From: Nocardioides eburneiflavus
GTDB lineage: Bacteria > Actinomycetota > Actinomycetes > Propionibacteriales > Nocardioidaceae
DNA length: 64,000 nucleotides
Reading direction: 5' to 3'
Assembly (NCBI RefSeq): GCF_004785795.1
Contig: NZ_SRRO01000001.1
Location: 3,906,001-3,970,000 of the forward strand
The notes below the pieces were generated by a model that saw nothing but the letters and a program-made list of their open reading frames with translations, was not told where the DNA came from and ran no database searches. The translations under genes and the position numbers were made by a program. Below are positions 48,583-56,213 of the stretch, piece by piece. Positions within the stretch are counted from its first letter, which is position 1; each line of letters begins with the position of its first letter.

Positions 48583-48621
48583 TCGGGCTGACAGGATTCG
48601 GTGCTGCGACCCTTGTCCATC
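48583..48621 (-). other. tRNA 3'-end-like fragment
   Basis: On the minus strand AAGGGTCGCAGCACCGAATC then CTGTCAGCCCGACGA resembles the variable-loop, T-arm and acceptor end of an actinobacterial proline tRNA, with GTTCAA replaced. There is no matching anticodon stem or 5' acceptor. It may be a scar of integration at a tRNA gene or a decayed tRNA. The comparison is from memory of typical tRNA sequences. The rest of the 48481-48741 gap shows nothing. Confidence 0.3.
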
Positions 48622-48741
48622 GTCAGTGCTCCGAGGCGGCACGCCTGCAAGCTCGAGTGACACCTCATGCACGGCGGCAAAGCTGGGGTCAGCTGTGGGT
48701 CGCCCGCCTGACGCTGCTCCCCCACCAGGACTGCGTCGCCC

Positions 48742-49068
48742 TCAGTGGGCGCCGCCCATGTTGAGGGCCACGACCCCGATGATGATCATCGCCAGGGAGG
48801 TCACCGTGACCCAGTTCCAGTTCTCGCCCAGCCACACCACGCCCACGACGGCCACCAGCGCCGTACCGGCACCCGCCCACACGGCGTAGGCCGTCGACAC
48901 GGGGATGTCGCGCACGACGAGTGACAACAGCCAGATCGACGTGGCGTAGCCCGCGACCACGAGAAGGCTCCAACCAGGACTGCGGAAGCCTTCGGTGCGG
49001 GGAAGGCTCGCGGTTGCGGCCACCTCGGCTCCGATGGCCAGCGCCAGCAACCCCAGTGCACCCCACAT
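48742..49068 (-). CDS. SMR-family multidrug efflux protein
   Basis: A 108-aa four-helix transporter of the small multidrug resistance family. The essential Glu14 is in LAIGAEVAATASL, and VSTAYAVWAGAGTALVAVVG carries the conserved Tyr and Trp of helix 3. It exchanges protons for cationic drugs or guanidinium-type compounds and works as a dimer. It is divergent from a TetR gene with twin operators between them. Confidence 0.92.
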   Translation of the reverse strand: MWGALGLLALAIGAEVAATASLPRTEGFRSPGWSLLVVAGYATSIWLLSLVVRDIPVSTAYAVWAGAGTALVAVVGVVWLGENWNWVTVTSLAMIIIGVVALNMGGAH

Positions 49069-49091
49069 GTCGCGTCGTACCCTTCTCGCGT

Positions 49092-49131
49092 TGTAGCAGT
49101 TGCTACAGCCAGAAGTGTAGCAACTGCTACA
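49092..49131. promoter_or_regulatory. twin TetR-type operators
   Basis: TGTAGCA-GT-TGCTACA (49092-49107) and TGTAGCA-AC-TGCTACA (49116-49131) are two perfect palindromes with centres 24 bp apart, between the divergent SMR and TetR starts. The layout is what is expected of a TetR repressor controlling both promoters. Confidence 0.85.
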
Positions 49132-49140
49132 GTCGCGGCC

Positions 49141-49782
49141 GTGTCGCCCGACCAGGTAGAGACCGACGGGCGCGGCTCACGCCGGGAGTGGGCCGACGCC
49201 GCCACTGACTACGTGCTGGAGCGCGGCCTGATCGGCCTGACCCTCAGGCCGCTGGCCGCCGCACTCGGCACCAGCGACCGGATGCTCATCTACCGGTTCG
49301 GCAGCAAGGACTCCCTCGTGGCCGAAGTCCTGCGGACCTCCAATGCCAGGGCAACCGAGTACCTCTCACACCTTCCTCCCTCCGAGGGCCCCAAGGCGGC
49401 TGTTCGTGACCTGTGGGCTGCGGTCTCGCACCCCGCCGTCGACGGATGCCACCGGCTGTACGTGGAGGCAGCGGCCCTGCGCCTGTTCGGCCAGGAGCCC
49501 TATGCCAGCATCGTCCGTGAGACGAACAACGAGTGGCGTTCGACCGTCGTCGACCACCTCACGAGATCGGGTCTCGACGCACCGGCGGCCCGTCGGATCT
49601 CAACCCTGATCGACGCCGCTTTCGTGGGGCTGCGACTGGACCTGCCGCTCGGCGACAGCAACGGCACCCACGACGTGGATACAGCCGTCGCTGACCTCGC
49701 CACGGCGGTCAGCCTGCTGGCCGAGAGCCCGGTCGGTCGTCAGGCCGCACAGCCTCCGGGTCCGGCGTCGTGCTGGCCCTGA
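49141..49782 (+). CDS. TetR family transcriptional regulator
   Basis: A 213-aa TetR-type repressor. The N-terminal HTH reads YVLERGLIGLTLRPLAAALG then TSDRMLIYRFGSKDSLVAEVL; the rest is the helical ligand domain. GTG 49141 is 10 bp past the second operator. It most likely represses the SMR pump and itself. Its last 74 bp overlap the 3' end of the convergent phosphatase gene. Confidence 0.92.
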   Translation: MSPDQVETDGRGSRREWADAATDYVLERGLIGLTLRPLAAALGTSDRMLIYRFGSKDSLVAEVLRTSNARATEYLSHLPPSEGPKAAVRDLWAAVSHPAVDGCHRLYVEAAALRLFGQEPYASIVRETNNEWRSTVVDHLTRSGLDAPAARRISTLIDAAFVGLRLDLPLGDSNGTHDVDTAVADLATAVSLLAESPVGRQAAQPPGPASCWP

Positions 49783-51526
49783 TCAGGAGCAGGGCTACGT
49801 CGTCCTGGAGCTGGTCACCGTGGAAGGTCCGGACAGCCTCACAGATCAAGGCGGCGAGCTCGTCGACCGGCAGGTCGCCGTGCCGGCGGAGCAGCTCGGC
49901 AACGCGGCGGGAGCCGAACATGTTGCTCTTCCGGCGTGCTTCGATGAGGCCGTCGGTGAAGGCGCACAGCACCTCTCCCGGTGCCAGCTCGAGCGTGGTG
50001 TCGTACAGCTCACAGTCGTCGAACAGTGCCAGCGCGGTGCCGAGGCGTCCGACCTCGTCCACCTCGCCGGTGGCCCGCAGTACCAGGGGTGGGTGGTGAC
50101 CGGCCAAGGTGAGGCTCACCGACGTCCCACGATCGTCGGGTCGCAGGTAACCGAAGATGAGCGTGCAGTGCCGCTCGACATCGGTCTGGGCGAGCAGCTT
50201 GGCGTTGACATCGGCGACGATCTCAGCGGGGCCGCGATCAGGGTCGGCGAGGGCGCGCAGTGTGTACCGCGCGGCGGCGCTCACGGCTGCCGCTTCGGCG
50301 CCCTTGCCGCTGACGTCGCCCAGCATGAAGGCCCAGGTCTGTGGGTCGAGGCCGAAGACGTCGAGGAAGTCGCCGCCGACCTCGCTTCCGTCGCCCGCCG
50401 GTTCGTACGTGCTTGCCAGCTCGATGCCGGCGACCGCAGGCAGCACGGGCGGGATCATGCTGGCTGAGAGGGCGGCAGCCGTCCGTGACTTCTCGGCGAG
50501 CACACGCTGGAGGCGATCCCGGTCGCGGACGCGCTGAGTGATCTCGTGCAGTACGACGAGGTCGCCTGCTGGCCGACCCGTTGCGTCGCTGAGGTGGCGG
50601 TGGGAGACGTCGAATGTTCGACGGTCGTGAGGCGTGTCGTTCAGGGTGAGCTCCGCCCGGCCGTCCCCGGTGACGTCCGTGCCGGGGAACACGTCCTCGA
50701 GTCGGCGACCCAGCAACCCCGCGCGGCTGGCGCGGGTCAGGGCGGCTCCAGCAGGGTTCACGTCGACGATCCGCCCGAACGGCTCCAGCACGAAGACCCC
50801 GTCGGCCATGCTGTCGAGCACGGCGCTGCGGGCCAGCGGAGCCAGGTCGACCAGCCGTTCGTGGAACAGGCCCCACACCAGCACCCCGCCGGTGACGGTG
50901 AAGGCGAAGGGAGTGAGGTCGATCCGGGCGAACCAACCGACCGCGAAGTTGTGCAGCAGGTTCGCCGCCCACGGCAGCAGCGCCACGGCCAAGAGGACTC
51001 CGGCCAGGCGACGGTAGTGGCGGGCCAGTCGCACCATGCTGATCACGAACATGGTGGTCGCGCCGACGAGAAGGAGGTTGTTGTACACGAGTATCGCCCA
51101 GAATGCCGGGCCGACCTGCACGATCGGGAGGTCCTCGGTTGCCGCCGATGGCGGGTAGAAGCGCACGAGGTCGTGGGTCGCGGGGACCGCGAGGAGCGTG
51201 AGCGCGAGGATCGGCTCCACCGCCAGGACTGCCAGCAGACGCCGCGTCACGCGACTTCCGCGGCCGGTGTACTGCAGCACGAAGACCAGCCAGGCCGGTG
51301 CCAGGGCGAGGATCCCGACGTACTTCAGGTCCCCCCAGCGGCTCTTGACCGCGACGTCGTCGACCGAGAGCTCCACCGCATAGGCCAGGCCCCACCACGC
51401 CACAGCGACCAGAAGGACCGCCAGGCTCCAGCCCATCCGGGACTCTCGACGCCACGCGACGTACGCCGCCAGACCGGCCAGCACTACTCCCGCCACGACC
51501 ATGAGGACGGCGAAGAGCGTCAACAC
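49709..51526 (-). CDS. 7TM-PAS-SpoIIE PP2C phosphatase
   Basis: A 605-aa membrane phosphatase. Seven hydrophobic segments (about 1-220, HisKA_7TM type) are followed by a PAS domain (VFVLEPFGRIVDVNPAGAAL) and a short helix. A SpoIIE/PP2C domain then runs from about residue 365 (EVGGDFLDVF, FMLGDVSGKGAEAAAVSA, GEVLCAFTDGLIEAR, LQDDVALLLIR). Such proteins dephosphorylate STAS anti-anti-sigma factors. The STAS gene at 38.6 kb and the MEDS kinase next door are possible partners (inference). A decayed copy of its 5' end is at 56058-56177. Confidence 0.9.
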   Translation of the reverse strand: MLTLFAVLMVVAGVVLAGLAAYVAWRRESRMGWSLAVLLVAVAWWGLAYAVELSVDDVAVKSRWGDLKYVGILALAPAWLVFVLQYTGRGSRVTRRLLAVLAVEPILALTLLAVPATHDLVRFYPPSAATEDLPIVQVGPAFWAILVYNNLLLVGATTMFVISMVRLARHYRRLAGVLLAVALLPWAANLLHNFAVGWFARIDLTPFAFTVTGGVLVWGLFHERLVDLAPLARSAVLDSMADGVFVLEPFGRIVDVNPAGAALTRASRAGLLGRRLEDVFPGTDVTGDGRAELTLNDTPHDRRTFDVSHRHLSDATGRPAGDLVVLHEITQRVRDRDRLQRVLAEKSRTAAALSASMIPPVLPAVAGIELASTYEPAGDGSEVGGDFLDVFGLDPQTWAFMLGDVSGKGAEAAAVSAAARYTLRALADPDRGPAEIVADVNAKLLAQTDVERHCTLIFGYLRPDDRGTSVSLTLAGHHPPLVLRATGEVDEVGRLGTALALFDDCELYDTTLELAPGEVLCAFTDGLIEARRKSNMFGSRRVAELLRRHGDLPVDELAALICEAVRTFHGDQLQDDVALLLIRASTTPDPEAVRPDDRPGSRPAG

Positions 51527-51901
51527 TCCGAGAGTCCTTCCACCCGTCAGGCCTCACGCACACGCAGCCGGCCGAGCAATCACGCTAACCGCCACGCTGC
51601 CACCCCGTCCCCCGAATGCCCGAATGCCCGAATGCTCTCGTCGGCTACCTCAGCGCTTGAAGCGTTGCCGCGGCCGTCCGGTGCATCGAGCCATGGCGAC
51701 CACGGCTTGGGGGGACCCCGTGCGCAGCGGGCCATCAGGTCAGCGCCCCCACCCACGACCCTCAGGCCGCCGCACACTCCTCCGTGGGATCTGACACCAC
51801 GCTACGACCTTGGCCACGATCGCGCACCACTGCGAGGGTGTCGACTAGACCGCGCGGCCCCGCCTTTGTCGCAGGTTCAAGGCCAGCCGTGCCATGCCGG
51901 G
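51527..51901. other. 375-bp gap without a gene
   Basis: Lies between the 5' end of the SpoIIE phosphatase gene and the 3' end of the MEDS gene. It contains a three-copy 8-bp repeat (51611-51634) and presumably the phosphatase promoter. No reading frame with a ribosome site or recognisable product was found. Confidence 0.6.
51611..51634. repeat. 8-bp tandem repeat, three perfect copies
   Basis: CCCGAATG repeated three times without interruption. It may be a slippage tract in the phosphatase promoter region; change in copy number could affect spacing. Confidence 0.85.
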
Positions 51902-52825
51902 TCAGATGTTCAGCTCGGCCCACGCGATCTTGCCGCCGGGGGTGGACTCGCATCCGGACCGCTGCGACAGCGTCGCGACGATGGCCATGCCCCGGCCGTC
52001 CTGGTCGCCCGGACGTGCGTGGTGCCGCTCGGGCCAGGCTCGTGATCTGTCCTCGACGGCGACGCGCACGACACCGTCGGCTCGAACGAGCGACGTCCGG
52101 AAGGGCGAGCCGCCGTGCGTGACGGCATTGGTCGCGAGCTCGGAGGTGACCAGTGTGACGTCACCGACCAGGGCGTGAAGGTCCCAGGCAGTCAGGGCGT
52201 CGCGGACGAAGTGGCGCACGGACGAGACCGCCGCCGGGACGGGGAGGTGGATGCTGGAGAGGGCCGCGTCAGAACAACGCGGGACCTCACCGGCGCCCGG
52301 GTGGGACCCGACAAGACTGACGTGGTCGTGCAGATCGCACACCCGGGCCACGTCGCTCAGGCTGGAGGCTGACAGCAGCTCTCCGGGGTAGGCGCACAGC
52401 AACCTGATGGGGTGCGCCACGATGGCCGTGTTCCACAAGGACTCGAGCTCGAGGGCAGCCGCCACCTCGCCGCGCTCCCAGAGCAGGCTCACCATCTCGC
52501 CGAAAGCGCTGACAGGACCGCCGTCGGTCGGCACCAAGGATGCGACGACTGCCGCGAAGCGGGCGGGGTCCGGACGCCCCTCGACCATGAACATGCTCAT
52601 CGTCTGGTCGGCATCGAGAGCGACCAGGGTGCCGTTCCGGTTCGCGTCGACCGGGTCGGTCCCAAGGCCCGCCAGAACGTCATCGACGGCACATCGGTGC
52701 GCGGGACGACTGATCGTGACGACCGGGATGCCGTTCGCGAGCGACTCCGCGACGAAGCTGGCGACATACGCGACCAGCGCGCCGGGCTCGTCGTAGGCCG
52801 CGACCACGTGCTCCCTCTCGGCCAT
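51902..52825 (-). CDS. MEDS-domain sensor with RsbW-like ATPase (anti-sigma RsbA type)
   Basis: A 307-aa protein. Residues about 1-160 form a MEDS domain (HVVAAYDEPGALVAYVASFV, NGIPVVTISRP, VSAFGEMVSLLWERGEVAAAL), a sensor found in RsbA-like proteins. Residues 190-305 form an HATPase of the anti-sigma kind with LVTSELATNAVTHGGSPF and DGRGMAIVATLSQRSG. It would sequester or phosphorylate a sigma-switch partner on sensing a ligand. ATG 52825 starts at the MEDS fold. No sigma factor gene is adjacent. Confidence 0.88.
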   Translation of the reverse strand: MAEREHVVAAYDEPGALVAYVASFVAESLANGIPVVTISRPAHRCAVDDVLAGLGTDPVDANRNGTLVALDADQTMSMFMVEGRPDPARFAAVVASLVPTDGGPVSAFGEMVSLLWERGEVAAALELESLWNTAIVAHPIRLLCAYPGELLSASSLSDVARVCDLHDHVSLVGSHPGAGEVPRCSDAALSSIHLPVPAAVSSVRHFVRDALTAWDLHALVGDVTLVTSELATNAVTHGGSPFRTSLVRADGVVRVAVEDRSRAWPERHHARPGDQDGRGMAIVATLSQRSGCESTPGGKIAWAELNI

Positions 52826-52973
52826 CAGGCACGACCCCTCCGCCGCCGCCGCCGAGCTCCGAGGTCCCGGTACACCATGTGTTGTCCCTCGATTGTGCAC
52901 TCTTCAAGCACTCCTGGGAAGACCATGGGGGCGCCATCGACGTGCCTCAGAGGAAAGTGCACTGGGGCCCCGT

Positions 52974-53252
52974 CTACGGTGATGTGCGACGCAGGCCAGA
53001 ACGCTGGGACTTGGGCTTGGAGGCACGTGCCTGCATCATCAGCGACACCGGGCTGGGCGAGACGGGTCCGGCGGCGCGATTCACGCAAGGGACGCAGATC
53101 GACTCGTCGCTGACCACGTCGCCGATCCCATCGAGCGTCACGGATCTTTGGTGCAGCGTTCGCCTACGGCACGTGCCGCAACTCGCCAGGTGCTCGAGAG
53201 TGAGGTGTCGACCCGCGCTGGGTCCGTTCACTGAACTGATCACATCCGGCAT
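52974..53252 (-). CDS. putative small four-cysteine protein (92 aa)
   Basis: A 92-aa frame with CGTC and CVPC pairs about 25 residues apart, arranged like a zinc ribbon with a GDVVSDESI linker. AGGTAGG lies about 10 bp before the ATG at 53252 (a TTG two codons earlier is possible). No database family is recognised. The surrounding 52826-53342 stretch has no better candidate; a competing frame in 52825-53088 lacks a ribosome site. Reality of the gene is uncertain. Confidence 0.42.
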   Translation of the reverse strand: MPDVISSVNGPSAGRHLTLEHLASCGTCRRRTLHQRSVTLDGIGDVVSDESICVPCVNRAAGPVSPSPVSLMMQARASKPKSQRSGLRRTSP

Positions 53253-53342
53253 TCGCAAGACCTACCTTTCGGCATCGGTGAGCTGGGAGGCCCACCCGAA
53301 GCTGTTCGGTGATGCGGGCCTCACGACCAACCTTTCGATCGC

Positions 53343-54167
53343 TCAGGCGCGGTGCCTGCCCGCGCGCGTGCTCTCCGCCGGCCGAACGGCCAGCCTCGCG
53401 AAGTCGATGAAGTCGTCACTTCTCGCCCGCACGCCGTACGGCGTGGACTCAGGGCCAACGGCGACGACGCGGACACCGGAGCCCTGCAGCCGGGTGACCA
53501 ACGGGACCATCGAGCCAGGGTTGCCCACGATCACCACCGTGTCGACTGCAGAGCTGCGCGCGAGGTCGACCGCATCCACGGACATCGACACCAGCGCCTG
53601 TTCGCTGTCCAGCTCGGCACCCTCCTCGCAGAAGTGATGCACGGGCTGGATGCCGTGCCGGCGCAGCAGACCGAGCCACGCCCCCATGTCGGGCTGGGTC
53701 CAGTCGGCATAACCGCGGCGCACCGTGACCGATCCCATGCCGGCCAGGACGTCGATCAGGCCGTCGGCAGTCTCCGGCGGGGTCGCCCGGGCTTCGACCA
53801 GCAGGGCGAGCCGCTGCGTCGGCTCCGGCGGCGACGCGAGCAGCTGCGGGACCTCAGGAGGATCCTCGGTGGACCGGACCGGCGTCTCGGCCGCCCCGCT
53901 GGCGTGTCTCCCGAGACGCGCGAGCTCCGAGTGACCGCACGGCTCGAGCAGTTGCGAGCGACGAGTAGGAAGCGAGGTGGGTCGCCGCACCCCAGGAGTG
54001 CTCGTGGCCGCCGCGTTGCGGGTCCGGTCCATGTTGTCCGGGGGCGGCCTGGCGATCCAGCGCCTGACGAGGACGGTCAGCTCGTCCTCGTTGTCGAATT
54101 CTGGCTCGCGCTCGGCTGCGATCATGGTTCGCCCCTGTCCCCACGAATACATACGTGCATCCCCCAC
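53343..54167 (-). CDS. NYN/LabA-fold protein with degenerate active site
   Basis: A 274-aa protein. A disordered, charged N-terminus (1-115) precedes an NYN (LabA-like PIN) domain: LALLVEARATPP, GSVTVRRGYADWTQPDMGAW, LRRHGIQPVHHF, VDAVDLARSSAVDTVVIVGN and STPYGVRARSDDFIDFARLA. Compared with active members the first Asp-Asn is Glu-Ala, and the SDSDF motif is GNPGSM. Most metal-binding acids are gone, so nuclease activity is unlikely and an RNA- or protein-binding role is inferred. Confidence 0.75.
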   Translation of the reverse strand: MGDARMYSWGQGRTMIAAEREPEFDNEDELTVLVRRWIARPPPDNMDRTRNAAATSTPGVRRPTSLPTRRSQLLEPCGHSELARLGRHASGAAETPVRSTEDPPEVPQLLASPPEPTQRLALLVEARATPPETADGLIDVLAGMGSVTVRRGYADWTQPDMGAWLGLLRRHGIQPVHHFCEEGAELDSEQALVSMSVDAVDLARSSAVDTVVIVGNPGSMVPLVTRLQGSGVRVVAVGPESTPYGVRARSDDFIDFARLAVRPAESTRAGRHRA

Positions 54168-54336
54168 GGACGCCCGCTGTTCTCATGGCCCACCATTGTC
54201 CGGTGGACGGGGCTCCGGAGGACGATTCGGTGAATCTTGAGACATTGTTCGAGTTCGCTTGATGAACGCGCTGTCGGGAACACTCGTACAGGCGGAGCCC
54301 GCCTGGGCCGGGTCTCGTCACCCTCATCGGGCTCGT

Positions 54337-55833
54337 TCAGCGCCCCTTCTTCGTCACGGTCAGCGCGTGGATGCAGGTGAGCGCGGACTGGGTGTCGACC
54401 ATCCCCTCACCGGAGTGGATGTCGAACCCGGGGGTCATCATGTCGACCGCCGTGGAGAGCAGGCACTGCTTGGCCTGCGCGGGCGTCGCCGCGGGACTCG
54501 CCTCGAGCATGAGCGCCAGGACGCCGGCGACGTGGGGGGAGGACATCGAGGTGCCGGAGATGCAGAAGTAGCCCGCCTGCTGGATCTCCGCGCACTCGGT
54601 GAGGGGGGCCAGCACCGACGGGGACAGGGCGGCCATGATCGTGTCGCCGGGCGCCACCACGTCGACCTGCGGGCCGGTGCCGTCGGCCGCGCCCCGGCTG
54701 GAGAAGTCGGTGATCTGCTGGCCCGACACACACCCTGAGGAGTCGACGGACTTGCAGGCCGCGCCGACGAGGACGGCTCCGTTGGCCGGATCGTGGTAGC
54801 CACCGATCGTGCCCGGCTCGGGGCCGGCGTTGCCGGCCGAGAAGACCACGTGCACACCACTGTCGACGACCGACGCGATCATCTCGGACATCGCATCGAA
54901 GTCGGTCGGTTCGCCGCAGTCGAGGCCGAGGCAGTTGGGCTCGGTCGGCAGCAGCCCCCAGGAGTTCTGGGTGATGTCGATGCCGTACTCCTCGCGGTGC
55001 CGGATGGTCCAGTCGAACGCCGCCAGCGCGGCCTCCTCCCAGTCGAGGTCGTCGGCGATGCCGAAGCCCGGGGTGGCCACCCGCATCGAGATCAGGGACG
55101 TGCCCGGCGCCACGCCGGCCAGGTCGGGTCCGCCCTGCGACTCGGACAGACTGCCGTCGCCGGCGACGGTGCTCGCGACGTGGGTGCCGTGGCCGATCTC
55201 GTCCTGCAGTGCCAAGGCGCCGGTCGACTCGGCGTACGCATCCCACTGAGCGGCGGAGAAGCCCGCCTGCTGCGCTGCCTCGGCGTAGGAGAAGTTGAGT
55301 CCCTTGACCACCCGGTCACCGAAGTCGGGGTGGGCGGCGAAGATGCCGGAGTCGAGGACGGCCACCGTCACGCCCCCGCCGGTCACGCCGGGTCGGGTGC
55401 CAGTGACGCGCTTGCCGTTGACGCGGGTGGTGTAGGACGTCGGCTGGTCGACGCCGGTCGCGTTGATTTGCTGCTTCGAGGCGTACAGGTGCGACACCAG
55501 CCGGCGCTGCGGCTCGACGGCGACGACGCCGGGCAGGGTGTCGAGCCCGGCGGTTGCAGCCGGGTCGACCGTCACCGCCACGGCTCCGATGCTGGGGAGC
55601 TCGATGGCGCGTTCGACGCCGAGGGTCCGCAGCGAGGCGAGGGTTCCGGCGGGGACCACGCCGCCCTCGAAGGCCACGATCGCCTTGGCGAGCCCGGCCT
55701 CGTCCGTCGGCAGCGACGACGCGGAGATCGCCGTCGTCTCGAGGGTCGCCCCGGCGGACAGCGGTACGAGCACGGCTGCGCTCGTCGCGAGCGCCGTGGC
55801 GAGGGTCGTCAGCCGGCGGGTCGGTCGGAGCAT
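54337..55833 (-). CDS. secreted S8 subtilisin-type serine protease
   Basis: A 498-aa secreted protease with signal LTTLATALATSAAVLVPLSA and an N-terminal pro-domain (about 45-105). The catalytic triad is in order: Asp in VAVLDSGIFAAHPDF, His in GHGTHVASTVAGDG and Ser in SGTSMSSPHVAGVLALM. There is no cell-wall anchor, so it should be released. It stands alone; the degenerate NYN gene is 170 bp away on the same strand. Confidence 0.95.
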   Translation of the reverse strand: MLRPTRRLTTLATALATSAAVLVPLSAGATLETTAISASSLPTDEAGLAKAIVAFEGGVVPAGTLASLRTLGVERAIELPSIGAVAVTVDPAATAGLDTLPGVVAVEPQRRLVSHLYASKQQINATGVDQPTSYTTRVNGKRVTGTRPGVTGGGVTVAVLDSGIFAAHPDFGDRVVKGLNFSYAEAAQQAGFSAAQWDAYAESTGALALQDEIGHGTHVASTVAGDGSLSESQGGPDLAGVAPGTSLISMRVATPGFGIADDLDWEEAALAAFDWTIRHREEYGIDITQNSWGLLPTEPNCLGLDCGEPTDFDAMSEMIASVVDSGVHVVFSAGNAGPEPGTIGGYHDPANGAVLVGAACKSVDSSGCVSGQQITDFSSRGAADGTGPQVDVVAPGDTIMAALSPSVLAPLTECAEIQQAGYFCISGTSMSSPHVAGVLALMLEASPAATPAQAKQCLLSTAVDMMTPGFDIHSGEGMVDTQSALTCIHALTVTKKGR

Positions 55834-56213
55834 CGTGGTGCACCTCCAGTGAGTCGTTGACGTTCCAACGATTCGCCGCGGCGCGGGTTATCGGGCAGCC
55901 GCGATCGGCGTGGGGTGTGCCACGACGAATCCGCCGTGGCCGGCGCGGCGCGTGTCCGGCCGGCCGCGGCAGTGGAAGTCGACATCGAAGTCCCGCGGAG
56001 GCGCCGCTGTACCGGCGACCTTCACGATGTGGCACCGTCGCCCGTACCAGCTCGGCACCTCGTCGTCCTCGACCGACAGCTCCACCGCGTAGGCCGGGCC
56101 CCACCACGCCACGGAGACGAGAAGGACCGCAGGCTCCAGCCCATCCGGGGCTCACGCCGCCGCGTGACGTACGCGGCCCGGTCCCCCGGTGAGTCGTAGA
56201 ACGGGTTGCGTGC
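55834..56213. other. 380-bp gap with a phosphatase gene scar
   Basis: Upstream of the subtilisin gene. The left half presumably holds its promoter. The right half contains a decayed copy of the 5' end of the 7TM-SpoIIE gene (56058-56177). No intact gene is seen. Confidence 0.7.
56058..56177 (-). pseudogene. fragment of a 7TM-SpoIIE phosphatase gene
   Basis: This stretch aligns by eye with 51352-51471 at roughly 85 percent identity. It translates to WWGPAYAVELSVEDDEVPSW and, in a shifted frame, RREPRMGWSL, matching the first membrane segments of the intact phosphatase. A single base is lost in the run AGGACCGCAGGCTCC relative to AGGACCGCCAGGCTCC. It is the remnant of a former tandem copy or a recombination scar. 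Confidence 0.8.

Noticed and set aside
52825..53088. 87-codon minus frame overlapping the four-cysteine candidate
   Set aside because: It has no ribosome site, ends in an Arg run and shows no domain; the frame at 52974-53252 is better supported.
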